A stretch of 64,000 nucleotides of DNA from Cyclobacterium qasimii M12-11B (lineage in GTDB: Bacteria > Bacteroidota > Bacteroidia > Cytophagales > Cyclobacteriaceae): the NCBI RefSeq assembly GCF_000427295.1, contig NZ_ATNM01000004.1:1-64000 (forward strand), in the 5' to 3' direction. Each line of letters begins with the position of its first letter. Position 1 is the stretch's first letter. Below, one piece after another: positions 18,786 through 27,541 of this stretch. The translations under genes were made by a program, and so were the position numbers. Below the pieces are notes generated by a model. That model did no database searches and was not told the DNA's origin. It was given only the letters and a program-made list of their open reading frames with translations.

Positions 18786-19749
18786 TGTTTATATTTTGAT
18801 TCAAAACTTGAATTTGACCATGAATTACGGACTGGCTTACCCATTGATTGGGCAATACTTTGGCTTTAAGTCCTAAGGTTTCCATTCCCATTACATAATT
18901 GGGATGAAGTTTACCTTCCGAGCAAAGGTAAATGTTTGCCTCTTTTTCCTGCACCAAATTAGTGAGTTCATTCCCAATCAGCAAACCGCTTAAATAATGA
19001 AAGTTTTCCTCTTTGGAATATCGCCCAAACAATTCATTCGTTCTGGTATTAAAAAGTACCGATAACAAAGCATTTTCTGCACCAACCTTTATCCCTTCAG
19101 TGAAAACAGCTTTGAATTTTTCATTCTCGGAGGAGTTGAACGTTACGCTTTTAGACAAGATGCTCTTGTTTGCCATAAGGTGAAAGACCTCTCCTGTCAT
19201 ATAAGTCTTAAAGCCAGTCATTTGATTGTTATTTACCCAAATGTGTTTGGAATGCGTACCGGGTAAAATAAAAACACCATTTCCATCGAAATCCTCTAGT
19301 TGGCGGACAACCCCTATCAACTGGGTTTCTTCCCCTCTCATAACATTGTCAGCACTTTTGACACCTGATAATAAAAGCAAGGGATGGTTAAATCCTTCTG
19401 ATGAAGGAAAATATTCTAAATTCATAGAAGTGCCCAAAGTATCCAAAGGTAGGTTGGCATAAGGCAATTCCTTTATACCTATACTGGATGAGGCCATTCC
19501 TGAGCAAACAACCAACATGCCATCCAGGTTGACATTGAGGGAATCCCCCATACTTTTAATTTCATCTCTAAGTATGCCAAAATAAAAACTTTCTCTGCTT
19601 ATGCCATTTCCATTTTCTATAAAGGATTGATAAGTAGTCTGAATTCCAATTTCATTAACATATTCACCATTGATAGTAGCATCTTCTAAATTTACAAGCC
19701 TTAGCCTGAAGGAGCTCGTACCCCAATCACAGCTCAAAAATCTCATCAT
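18754..19749 (-). CDS. dgoK: 2-dehydro-3-deoxygalactonokinase
   Basis: The 331-residue protein matches the DgoK family: N-terminal CDWGTSSFRLRLV nucleotide-binding segment, VVCSGMASSSIG, LPGTHSKHIWV (about 170-180), FKTYMTGEVFHL and a C-terminal SGLLIGNEL. It phosphorylates 2-keto-3-deoxy-galactonate at C6 using ATP, the step before the aldolase encoded just downstream. Either Met1 or Met2 may start. It is the first gene of the operon (kinase, aldolase, permease). No dehydratase is next to it, so galactonate dehydratase would have to be encoded elsewhere. Confidence 0.88.
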   Translation of the reverse strand: MMRFLSCDWGTSSFRLRLVNLEDATINGEYVNEIGIQTTYQSFIENGNGISRESFYFGILRDEIKSMGDSLNVNLDGMLVVCSGMASSSIGIKELPYANLPLDTLGTSMNLEYFPSSEGFNHPLLLLSGVKSADNVMRGEETQLIGVVRQLEDFDGNGVFILPGTHSKHIWVNNNQMTGFKTYMTGEVFHLMANKSILSKSVTFNSSENEKFKAVFTEGIKVGAENALLSVLFNTRTNELFGRYSKEENFHYLSGLLIGNELTNLVQEKEANIYLCSEGKLHPNYVMGMETLGLKAKVLPNQWVSQSVIHGQIQVLNQNINNEKNIFLGSF

Positions 19750-20051
19750 ATATTTCGTAACATTGAAGCGAGTTCAAGGAGGGCATAAAATTCACGCAAT
19801 CCTTCTGGTCAAACATTAACCACTCAATAATTAATTGAAATTAGGGAATTCAAACTGAATTTTGGAAACAGTGCCTAAAAAAAACACCAACTAAATGACT
19901 GAAGGTTTAAAAAAGTACGAGATGGTTCCAAAAACAAGTTCTTAGAACAACTCTCAGGACTAGAATTAGAAGTTATTTACTGAAAACGATAACAGATATA
20001 CCTATTCATTCCCCACAGATTGGAGAGGATAGAAAGACCCTTTAAAGGGTT
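19750..20051. other. Intergenic region between the sugar-acid operon and the DUF748 gene
   Basis: About 300 bp without a gene. It presumably contains the promoter of the dgoK-like operon, though no box could be placed. A perfect palindrome ACCCTTTAAAGGGT (20037-20050) touches the stop codon of the gene at 20052 and may act as a weak terminator; it has no good T run. Confidence 0.5.
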
Positions 20052-21176
20052 CTAATCTTTTTTATCGCCTCCAAATAACCCTTTAAAAAAGCCTTTTTCA
20101 CTTTCCTCTTTTTCCACATTGGAGAAATTGATTGATTGCTCTATAGATGGTCTCAAGGCCTGAACAAAAGCGTTTCTCAAAATCAATAAGATGGCTTGGC
20201 CTGTATGGATATCCGGATTTTCAAAAGTATTCTCAATTAAAAGTTTAGAGCCAATTTGGTCTTCTCTTTGATTTTCAAAAAGCTCTGCGGCACCAGCGAC
20301 AATTGTTTCCCAAAGAATTTGCAAGACATTGCCCTCTTCTTTGTTCCATTGCACAATATCTAGCTCCTTAATAAGCGGTTTAACGTATCCTTTGAATTTC
20401 CCACCCTTAGCTGCAAATTCTGTAAAAACATTAAACTCCCCTTTTTTCACATCAAAATTACCATAGGCACGCAAAAAATCATTCAAGCCCACCAAATCTA
20501 CCTTTTCAATTTCGGCATTCATATCAAAAGTGGGTTGATCTGCCAAGGCGTTTAATTTTACATCTAAATTAAAGGTTCCTCCATATGCTAACCCACTTGC
20601 ATTGATTGAAGAAGGTAAAGAATCACTATTAATTGGTTCGTTTGTCAGGTTTTCCGCCAAAATATCAAGCTCCTTGATAAACACATCTACTTTTGGTGAA
20701 GCCATATTGTCTATATAATGAATTTCACCCTGATTGATTTCAAAACGGTTTATATCTAAAGGCATCAAATCCCTTATTAATCCTCTGAAATCAGCCGTAT
20801 CCTGTTTGACTTCAGGGTCATTTTTTTCAGTATTGACAAAGTTTAATTTAGGCTGATCCACTACAAGTTCACCCACAATCTTTCCTTTAAAAAGCGCATT
20901 CCAATGGATGGAAAGATCTACATGAGGACTGGTAAAAAATGGAATGCTATCAGCACTTTCCCTATCTTCTGTATCCCTTTTTAAAATTTCAATTCCATCA
21001 ATCACATAGGCTCCCCTGATCAAGGCTATATCAATGTCCTCAACATTGCCAGTATACTCTTCCATTTCTGACAGTTGCTTGTTGACAAAATGGAGTACGA
21101 TATCAGGCAAAAAAAGCCTAAATACAATTAATAGTACTATAATAATCCCCAGTATAATAGAAGTTTTTTTACGCAT
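20052..21176 (-). CDS. DUF748/AsmA-like envelope protein
   Basis: The 374-residue protein has one N-terminal membrane anchor (about 7-25) followed by a soluble, beta-rich region. The segment VEDIDIALIRGAYVIDGIEI and the later INQGEIHYID resemble DUF748, a family related to AsmA-type bridge-like proteins of the cell envelope. The C-terminus is charged (FGGDKKD). It is probably anchored in the inner membrane with the bulk in the periplasm. The molecular role is unknown; members are linked to envelope integrity or lipid traffic, which is family knowledge only. It stands alone. Confidence 0.65.
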   Translation of the reverse strand: MRKKTSIILGIIIVLLIVFRLFLPDIVLHFVNKQLSEMEEYTGNVEDIDIALIRGAYVIDGIEILKRDTEDRESADSIPFFTSPHVDLSIHWNALFKGKIVGELVVDQPKLNFVNTEKNDPEVKQDTADFRGLIRDLMPLDINRFEINQGEIHYIDNMASPKVDVFIKELDILAENLTNEPINSDSLPSSINASGLAYGGTFNLDVKLNALADQPTFDMNAEIEKVDLVGLNDFLRAYGNFDVKKGEFNVFTEFAAKGGKFKGYVKPLIKELDIVQWNKEEGNVLQILWETIVAGAAELFENQREDQIGSKLLIENTFENPDIHTGQAILLILRNAFVQALRPSIEQSINFSNVEKEESEKGFFKGLFGGDKKD

Positions 21177-21971
21177 TTTGATGGTCCTATGTGAATCGTT
21201 TAATAACCTTTATGCACTTAACTAATTGGCGAACAAAAGAGCTTTAAATCAGTAAAATATTTTAAATATTCATTTACAAATCCGTTCATAAATTTTAAAT
21301 CTTCTCACTTTTAACCAAGTCATCCAATAGAACTTTGGGTGAAAAAGTAAAAAGCATAAGGAATAGAAACAATATTTCTATAAATAATCCTTGTTTTATT
21401 GCAACCAAATTCTATGCCGAAAGTACCCCCTCCTGACATTGGCTAAATCCATACCCATCAACATAAAAATCTGCAAAAAAATAAAACGTCAATAGTAACT
21501 TTTGCGAATTTAATTATCATTAAAACAACTCAGTTATTTTAACGATAATTAACAAATATGAAGAATACACTCAAATATTCACAATCAATACAAGTAATCT
21601 ATTGAAAAAATGATAATTGATATAATCTAATATAACTTTAATATTCCCCTATTCGAATCCCAATTTTAGATTATATCTTTTTAATGTTAAATTAAATTTA
21701 TATCATTGGCACTAGATTTCTTAGTATTTTTCCATTTTACTCACACATCAAATGCATAAAACAAAATATCAAATAGCATTGTAACAGGCTAAATTCGTGT
21801 ACGTTACCTCATAAAATACCCATAATCAAACACCTTATATAAATATTTTAAAAAAGAATAGAGAGATAGCGAAGGAAATTAGATATCCTTCACTAAGTAA
21901 AATTTTATAAAGATTCGGAAGAATTATTATAAAAAGTAATTGTGCAAATATTAATTATAAACCCAAATGTT
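21177..21971. other. Long AT-rich divergent intergenic region upstream of SusC
   Basis: Nearly 800 bp with no supportable gene on either strand. It lies between the DUF748 gene (minus) and the SusC operon (plus) and must contain the promoter(s) of the latter. Several AT-rich segments resemble -7 boxes, but none combines a good TAnnTTTG with a spaced TTG. No anti-sigma factor or regulator gene is adjacent. Confidence 0.5.
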
Positions 21972-24900
21972 ATGAAAAAAAGTATACCTCTCCGGTGGAT
22001 AGGATGTAAAAAATTATTCACCGGCATGCTACTGGCCTCTTTGACAACGAGTCAATTCATGGTTAACCCAGTAGTCGCAAATACCGTCTTTACTTCCGGT
22101 ATTACAGCAACAAGTGATCTTTTGAAGGTCACCAAATCCCTTATAGTGGATGTACCTATTAAGGGTATTGTCACTGACTCCTCTGGCGAACCGCTTCCTG
22201 GTGTCACCATTTCGATTCCTGGAACCTCTATTGGAACAGTTACCGACATCGACGGAAGTTATTCCATGTCAGTACCAGAAAATGCCACCTTGGTCTTTTC
22301 CTTTATTGGATTCGAAAAGCAAAATGTTGCCATTGGCGGAAGAAGCATTATAAATGTGACATTGAGTGAAAATGTTTCTGCGCTTGAAGAAGTAGTCGTT
22401 ATTGGGTATGGTACCCAGGAAAGAAAAGACATTTCTACAGCCATATCCTCAGCCTCTGCGGAAGACCTTAAAGACAGACCATCATCCAACTTTGCTCAAT
22501 CTTTACAGGGTAAAATGCCAGGTGTCAGAATTTCAAACAACAACTCTGCACCAGGTGGTGGATCCAATATTGTAATAAGGGGTGTAAGTTCGATTAATGC
22601 GAGCAACAGCCCTTTGATTGTAATTGATGGTTTCCCTATCAAAGATGGTTACAACAAATCTGAAAACCCATTAAACTCCATCAACCCAGCTGACATTGAG
22701 TCAATTGAAGTATTGAAGGATGCATCCTCAAGTGCTATCTATGGTACTCAGGCTGCAAATGGTGTAATCTTGGTTACTACCAAAAAGGGTAAATCAGGCA
22801 AACCAAGCATTTCAGTGAATGCCACTACAGGTGTTCAATCAATGCTAAATAAAGTGGAAGTCTTAAACAGAGATCAATTCCTTCAGATGATGGATGAATC
22901 CAGGGCAGCTGCTTATGTTATTGAAGATCCAAATTTTGGCACCAATGATCCTGAAGCCCCATTATGGCAATGGACCGATTCTGATGAAACAAGAGTCAGT
23001 AACTGGACCAACTATTCTCAGTATTCTGCAGGGATGCAAGATCCTTACCAAATGTTTTACAGATGGATTACAGTTACTGATACTACAAAAAACAGCCCAC
23101 ACAATACCGATTGGCAGGATGTAATAAGCCAAATGGGTAAAACAAACGATATTCAGCTTTCTGCTTCTGGTGGAACAGATGACATCACTTACAGAATTTC
23201 AGGAGGTTATTTCAATCAGGAAGGTATCATTAAATCTTCAGGCTATGATCGTTTTTCTTTTAGAGCGAATATAGACATGAAGGTAAACAGTTACCTAAAA
23301 CTAGGTTTGATGTTGGCTCCTTCTTTGGAAAACACCAAAGTATTGTCCAATATAGAAGGTGGCGGTACAAGTAACCCATTTTATAATGCCTTGGGCTTGC
23401 CTCCTATCTGGGCTCCAACAGACGAAAATGGCGTTCCACATTATTATGGAACAGAAGCCACCTACGAGAATCCATGGTTTTGGAACCTGGATTTTGCAGT
23501 TAACCCATTGTCCTCTTTTCAAATTGAAGACGAAAGAAGAACGGTTAAAAACTTAGCGACACTTTATGGAGAAATTCAACTGATGGAAGGACTGACTTTC
23601 AGGTCGGAATTTCATACTCAGTTCAGGTTTTGGGAAAGAAGTTATTTCCTTCCAAATGCAATGCCTACAGCAGCGCAACCTTTTTCCAGGTCTAGAGGAA
23701 TCAATCAAGTTACTTCAAGTTTCAACTGGAATTCTCAAAATTTCCTGACTTATACCAAGAAGTTTAATGCACATTCATTAAACACCATGGTTGGTTATTC
23801 AGTGGATGAAGCCAGTTACAGAAGTACTTATATCAACAAATACGATTATCCTACAGATTTAATCCCAACATTGAATCAGGGTGTAACGATCGTTAATGCA
23901 CAAAATGATGCACGTACCAATCGTTCAAGTGAATCCATGATTGGTAGTTTTGCTAGGGTTATATACAACTATGACAGCAAGTATTATTTCACAGGTAGTA
24001 TCCGTAGAGATGGATCATCTAAATTCGGTAAAGACAACAGATGGGGTATTTTCCCTTCCATGTCCGTAGCATGGCGTGCCTCTGATGAAAACTTCTTTGA
24101 GCCTTTGAGAAGTGTCATCAGTGACCTTAAAGTCCGAGGTGGATGGGGTGTAATTGGTAATGCTGGAATTAGTAATTACCTGGCACTTAGCACACTTAAT
24201 TCCGGAGCTTATGTTTTAGGAGCAGGATCAACTGTAGCTCCTTCTTATGTAGATGGTAAAGTTGCCAACTCATCACTAGGATGGGAAGAAACAACAGATT
24301 TCAGTTTGGGTACAGATGTAGAACTCTTCAACAGCAGGGTAATGCTTAGCGTGGATTATTTCCACAGACTTACCGAAAACATGTTGTTTAACTTGCCATT
24401 GCCAGTAGTTACAGGATTTAGTTCATTTATGGCCAATGCCGGTTCCATGAGAAACCGAGGTTATGAATATGCTATTTCTACAAGAAACATTGATGGTGTA
24501 TTCACTTGGAGTACTTCTGCCAACTTATCTTACTACAGAAACAGGGTACTTGATATAGGTAAAGACAAGCGACCAATAATCAACAACAATGGCTATACTG
24601 CTGAAGACAGACCATTGGCAGGCATTTGGGGCTATTCAAACTTAGGTGCATTTGATGACTGGGAAGATGTAAAAACCTCTCCTATATTTAATCCTCACCA
24701 AGCTTTATGGAGCAAGCGTTCTGCACCTGGAACACCAAAGGCTGCTGATGTGAATGGAGATGGTATCCTGGATTCAAATGACCAGACAGTAATTGGACAA
24801 AACAACCCTACTTTTGTTTGGGGTATGACCAATAACTTTGCTTACAAGGATTTTGATTTTTCTGTTCATATCAATGGCGTAGAAGGTGGAGACCTTTCTA

Positions 24901-25310
24901 TGGTTGAATTTGAAAGTATGCTTGGAAGAGGCGGAGGACGAAGAAGTATGACTACAGAATACTTCAACAATTACTGGACGCCAGATAGAACCAATGCAGC
25001 TTATGCATCCCCTACAAGAAAAAGTGCTGATGGATCCAGTGTATCTGGAAGCCTTTTATACAAAGGTTCTTATGTAAACATTCAGAATGTAGTCTTAGGT
25101 TATACTTTACCTAGGGAAATTGCCAACAGAGCCAATATTAGTAATTTACGTGTATACATGAGTGTCCAAAATGCTTTCTTCTTAACACAATATCCAGGTT
25201 ACAATCCTGAGGTAAACTATCAAGGAAATTCAGCCTTGTCTCAAGGGATAGACAGGGGAGCTTATCCTTTGGCCAGAACCATCTCTTTAGGACTTAATTT
25301 AGCATTGTAA
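21972..25310 (+). CDS. SusC/RagA-family TonB-dependent outer-membrane transporter
   Basis: With ATG at 21972 the protein has about 1112 residues; a GTG ten codons upstream is in frame, but the ATG places the signal sequence (MKKSIPLRW...) properly. A carboxypeptidase-like regulatory domain (KGIVTDSSGEPLPGVTISI) is followed by the SusC motif EEVVVIGYGTQ, the plug (IEVLKDASSSAIYGTQAANG, VILVTTKKG) and a long beta-barrel. It imports a ligand captured with the SusD partner encoded 13 bp downstream, driven by TonB. The substrate cannot be read from the sequence; no glycoside hydrolase lies in the operon. Confidence 0.93.
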   Translation: MKKSIPLRWIGCKKLFTGMLLASLTTSQFMVNPVVANTVFTSGITATSDLLKVTKSLIVDVPIKGIVTDSSGEPLPGVTISIPGTSIGTVTDIDGSYSMSVPENATLVFSFIGFEKQNVAIGGRSIINVTLSENVSALEEVVVIGYGTQERKDISTAISSASAEDLKDRPSSNFAQSLQGKMPGVRISNNNSAPGGGSNIVIRGVSSINASNSPLIVIDGFPIKDGYNKSENPLNSINPADIESIEVLKDASSSAIYGTQAANGVILVTTKKGKSGKPSISVNATTGVQSMLNKVEVLNRDQFLQMMDESRAAAYVIEDPNFGTNDPEAPLWQWTDSDETRVSNWTNYSQYSAGMQDPYQMFYRWITVTDTTKNSPHNTDWQDVISQMGKTNDIQLSASGGTDDITYRISGGYFNQEGIIKSSGYDRFSFRANIDMKVNSYLKLGLMLAPSLENTKVLSNIEGGGTSNPFYNALGLPPIWAPTDENGVPHYYGTEATYENPWFWNLDFAVNPLSSFQIEDERRTVKNLATLYGEIQLMEGLTFRSEFHTQFRFWERSYFLPNAMPTAAQPFSRSRGINQVTSSFNWNSQNFLTYTKKFNAHSLNTMVGYSVDEASYRSTYINKYDYPTDLIPTLNQGVTIVNAQNDARTNRSSESMIGSFARVIYNYDSKYYFTGSIRRDGSSKFGKDNRWGIFPSMSVAWRASDENFFEPLRSVISDLKVRGGWGVIGNAGISNYLALSTLNSGAYVLGAGSTVAPSYVDGKVANSSLGWEETTDFSLGTDVELFNSRVMLSVDYFHRLTENMLFNLPLPVVTGFSSFMANAGSMRNRGYEYAISTRNIDGVFTWSTSANLSYYRNRVLDIGKDKRPIINNNGYTAEDRPLAGIWGYSNLGAFDDWEDVKTSPIFNPHQALWSKRSAPGTPKAADVNGDGILDSNDQTVIGQNNPTFVWGMTNNFAYKDFDFSVHINGVEGGDLSMVEFESMLGRGGGRRSMTTEYFNNYWTPDRTNAAYASPTRKSADGSSVSGSLLYKGSYVNIQNVVLGYTLPREIANRANISNLRVYMSVQNAFFLTQYPGYNPEVNYQGNSALSQGIDRGAYPLARTISLGLNLAL

Positions 25311-25323
25311 ACAGCTCTCAATC

Positions 25324-26808
25324 ATGAAAAAAATAATTAACATACTTATAATAGCTGTACTCCTCGTTTCTTGCTCGGAAGAATTCCTTGACAGACAACC
25401 TGAAGACACGCTTTCGACCGGTGCGTTTTACAACAACCCCGCAGAAATAAAAGCGGGCTTAATGGCCTGCTATGCTCCCTATCAGAATATTTATTCCCGA
25501 TATGAGATGCCTCAATATTTAGAGATCTCCTCAGATGATGGAAAGGATGTTTTATGGCAAAGCAATGATTATTTGTTCAAGAAAAACTCTGGAAACTCCA
25601 GACCAAACTTTTGGAGAGATCATTATAAGGTCATTGTAAACTCTAATAATATTATTGACATCATTGACAATTACACTCCTTTAAATACTGCTGAAGCAAA
25701 TGAAATAAAAGCCTACAAAGGCGAAGCAAGATTCCTTAGGGGATTGGCTTATTTCAACCTTGTACGCTTGTATGGAGATGTTCCTAAAGTGGTGGAAAGA
25801 CTAGATGATCCTAATGTAGCCATTGGTATTGGCAGGACTTCTTTGAATGAAATCTACAACTCTGTTATCATTCCTGATTTGGAAGGTGCAATTGCCGATT
25901 GTCTTAAAAAAGGAGATTCAGAACTTACAGGAGAAGAAGCTAGAGCGACTAAAGGAGCTGCCATGACCATTCTTGGTAAGGTTTATCTAACGTTGAAAAA
26001 CCATGCTAAAGCGGAAGAGGTTTTGAAAAGGTTGATCGTAGACAAAGAAGCTGGAAATTATTCTCTTTTAAGTGATTTCACTCAAATCCATAAGATGGAA
26101 AACAAGTTTAACGACGAGTCCATTTTCGAAATCAATTACAATGCTTCTTTGGGACAACCTAACTTCTTGTTTAAATGGATGACCAATGAGAATGGCTACC
26201 GTTTTGGAATTGCTTCCGGAGGTGGACCAATTGTGATGTTTAACTTGATGCAAGAATTTGTTGAGGACAATGATTGGATAGACCAACCAGACTGGACAAG
26301 ATACAATGCAACGCTTGATTCAGGTAAATTGGAAGGCGGTAGCCCAGAATTACAACCTTGGCCTAAAAAGTTCACCCCAGAAACAAGTACGCTTGAACAA
26401 TACAATGTTACGGGAACTGACTACAATTACATGGTGACCAGGTATGCAGATGCATTATTAATGTATGGAGAAGCTTTGGTTGGAAATAACAAAGCAAGTG
26501 AAGCATTGCCGTATTTTAACATGGTTAGAGAAAGGTCAGGACTTAATGGACTTACTGTTGACCAATTGGATATTGAGCAAATTCTTCACGAGAGAAGAGT
26601 AGAATTGACATTTGAAGGTCATCGGTTCTTTGATTTGGTAAGGACAGATAAAGCAATTGAAAAAATCTCCTATGCCTTAATGACCATAGTGGGATTTGAT
26701 GCAAGAATATTCACCATAGAGCCTATTGAAGAATATCAGCTCTTACTGCCTATTCCTGTTGGGGAAATTCAAAAAGATGCTTCCCTTAATCAAAACCTAG
26801 GTTATTAA
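25324..26808 (+). CDS. SusD/RagB-family surface lipoprotein
   Basis: This 494-residue lipoprotein has a lipobox ending at Cys17 (LLVSC) followed by SEE, which fits the surface-export signal of Bacteroidota lipoproteins. The SusD start EFLDRQPEDTLSTGAFYNN, the TPR-like AEARFLRGLAYFNLVRLYG-type helices (here GEARFLRGLAYFNL, about 135-148) and the C-terminal RRVELTFEGHRFFDLVRT motif are diagnostic. It caps the SusC barrel and binds the nutrient. It is translated 13 bp after the SusC stop codon. Confidence 0.93.
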   Translation: MKKIINILIIAVLLVSCSEEFLDRQPEDTLSTGAFYNNPAEIKAGLMACYAPYQNIYSRYEMPQYLEISSDDGKDVLWQSNDYLFKKNSGNSRPNFWRDHYKVIVNSNNIIDIIDNYTPLNTAEANEIKAYKGEARFLRGLAYFNLVRLYGDVPKVVERLDDPNVAIGIGRTSLNEIYNSVIIPDLEGAIADCLKKGDSELTGEEARATKGAAMTILGKVYLTLKNHAKAEEVLKRLIVDKEAGNYSLLSDFTQIHKMENKFNDESIFEINYNASLGQPNFLFKWMTNENGYRFGIASGGGPIVMFNLMQEFVEDNDWIDQPDWTRYNATLDSGKLEGGSPELQPWPKKFTPETSTLEQYNVTGTDYNYMVTRYADALLMYGEALVGNNKASEALPYFNMVRERSGLNGLTVDQLDIEQILHERRVELTFEGHRFFDLVRTDKAIEKISYALMTIVGFDARIFTIEPIEEYQLLLPIPVGEIQKDASLNQNLGY

Positions 26809-26889
26809 TAATCTCAGCAACGATTTACTAAAACCAATGGACACGTTGGGGTTTGGAAATTAAGTTGCCACCAATTTAAATTTAAGAAA

Positions 26890-27393
26890 ATGAAAAAGAT
26901 AAAAAATTTAATAATAGTGGGGGTACTGGCTCCATTTATTTTCTTCTCCTGTCTGCAGGAGGACATCGTACCCGTGCCTACTGTCCAAGGCATTCAATTG
27001 TACATGACAGATATTGAAGGAAATGATTCCCTGATATCTCAACCTACAGTCAATAAAACTTTCCGCTTTGTGGTAGATACTGATGCAGACATTGCTACAG
27101 TTTGGCCAGGAGGTGAACGTCGTATTGTCAAGAAAGTGAATACGGAAACAGATTCATTGGATATGTTCGGTCATCCTGTCCTTATCGTAAGTGATTACTA
27201 TATGGATTATGGTTTGGTGAAAGCAAGAGGTTATAAAACCGCATTGGGTGAAACCGGCTGGTATACTTCTTACACTTACAAAGAAAGTGGTGAGTTTAAC
27301 GTAAATGTGGTAGTAACCAATCATGGTTACAGCAGTGCTGATTACAAACAGGTCGTGCATGAAGCCGGAACAGTAACTGTTCTACCTGAGTAA
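26890..27393 (+). CDS. Small lipoprotein of the SusCD operon
   Basis: This 167-residue protein has a lipoprotein signal peptide with lipid Cys about 21 (FIFFSC), followed by LQED. The mature part is beta-rich, with an internal WYTSYTYKESGEFNVNVVVTNHG segment resembling a PKD/Ig-like fold. It is the third gene of the operon, 81 bp after SusD, in the position usually taken by accessory surface ligand-binding lipoproteins (SusE-like). No specific family could be named, and a role in substrate binding is inferred from position. Confidence 0.7.
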   Translation: MKKIKNLIIVGVLAPFIFFSCLQEDIVPVPTVQGIQLYMTDIEGNDSLISQPTVNKTFRFVVDTDADIATVWPGGERRIVKKVNTETDSLDMFGHPVLIVSDYYMDYGLVKARGYKTALGETGWYTSYTYKESGEFNVNVVVTNHGYSSADYKQVVHEAGTVTVLPE

Positions 27394-27421
27394 GCTTTTG
27401 TAAAGAATACTATTGAATTAA

Positions 27422-27457
27422 AAAGCCCTTTTCCATTAAATGGAGAAGGGCTTTTTT
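27422..27457 (+). terminator. Terminator of the SusCD-lipoprotein operon
   Basis: A 14-bp stem AAAGCCCTTTTCCA with its complement (one wobble) and loop TTAA is followed by a run of seven T, 28 bp after the stop codon at 27393. Confidence 0.9.
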
Positions 27458-27541
27458 TATAATTTTTACTTTTAGAGCAAAATTTTAAAGCAATCTAATA
27501 ATTGATACTTAATTAATACCATATACAATAAGCTTGGGTTT

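Noticed and set aside
21177-21971. Possible regulatory RNA upstream of SusC
   Set aside because: The region is long and AT-rich, but no stable structure or conserved motif could be identified by eye.
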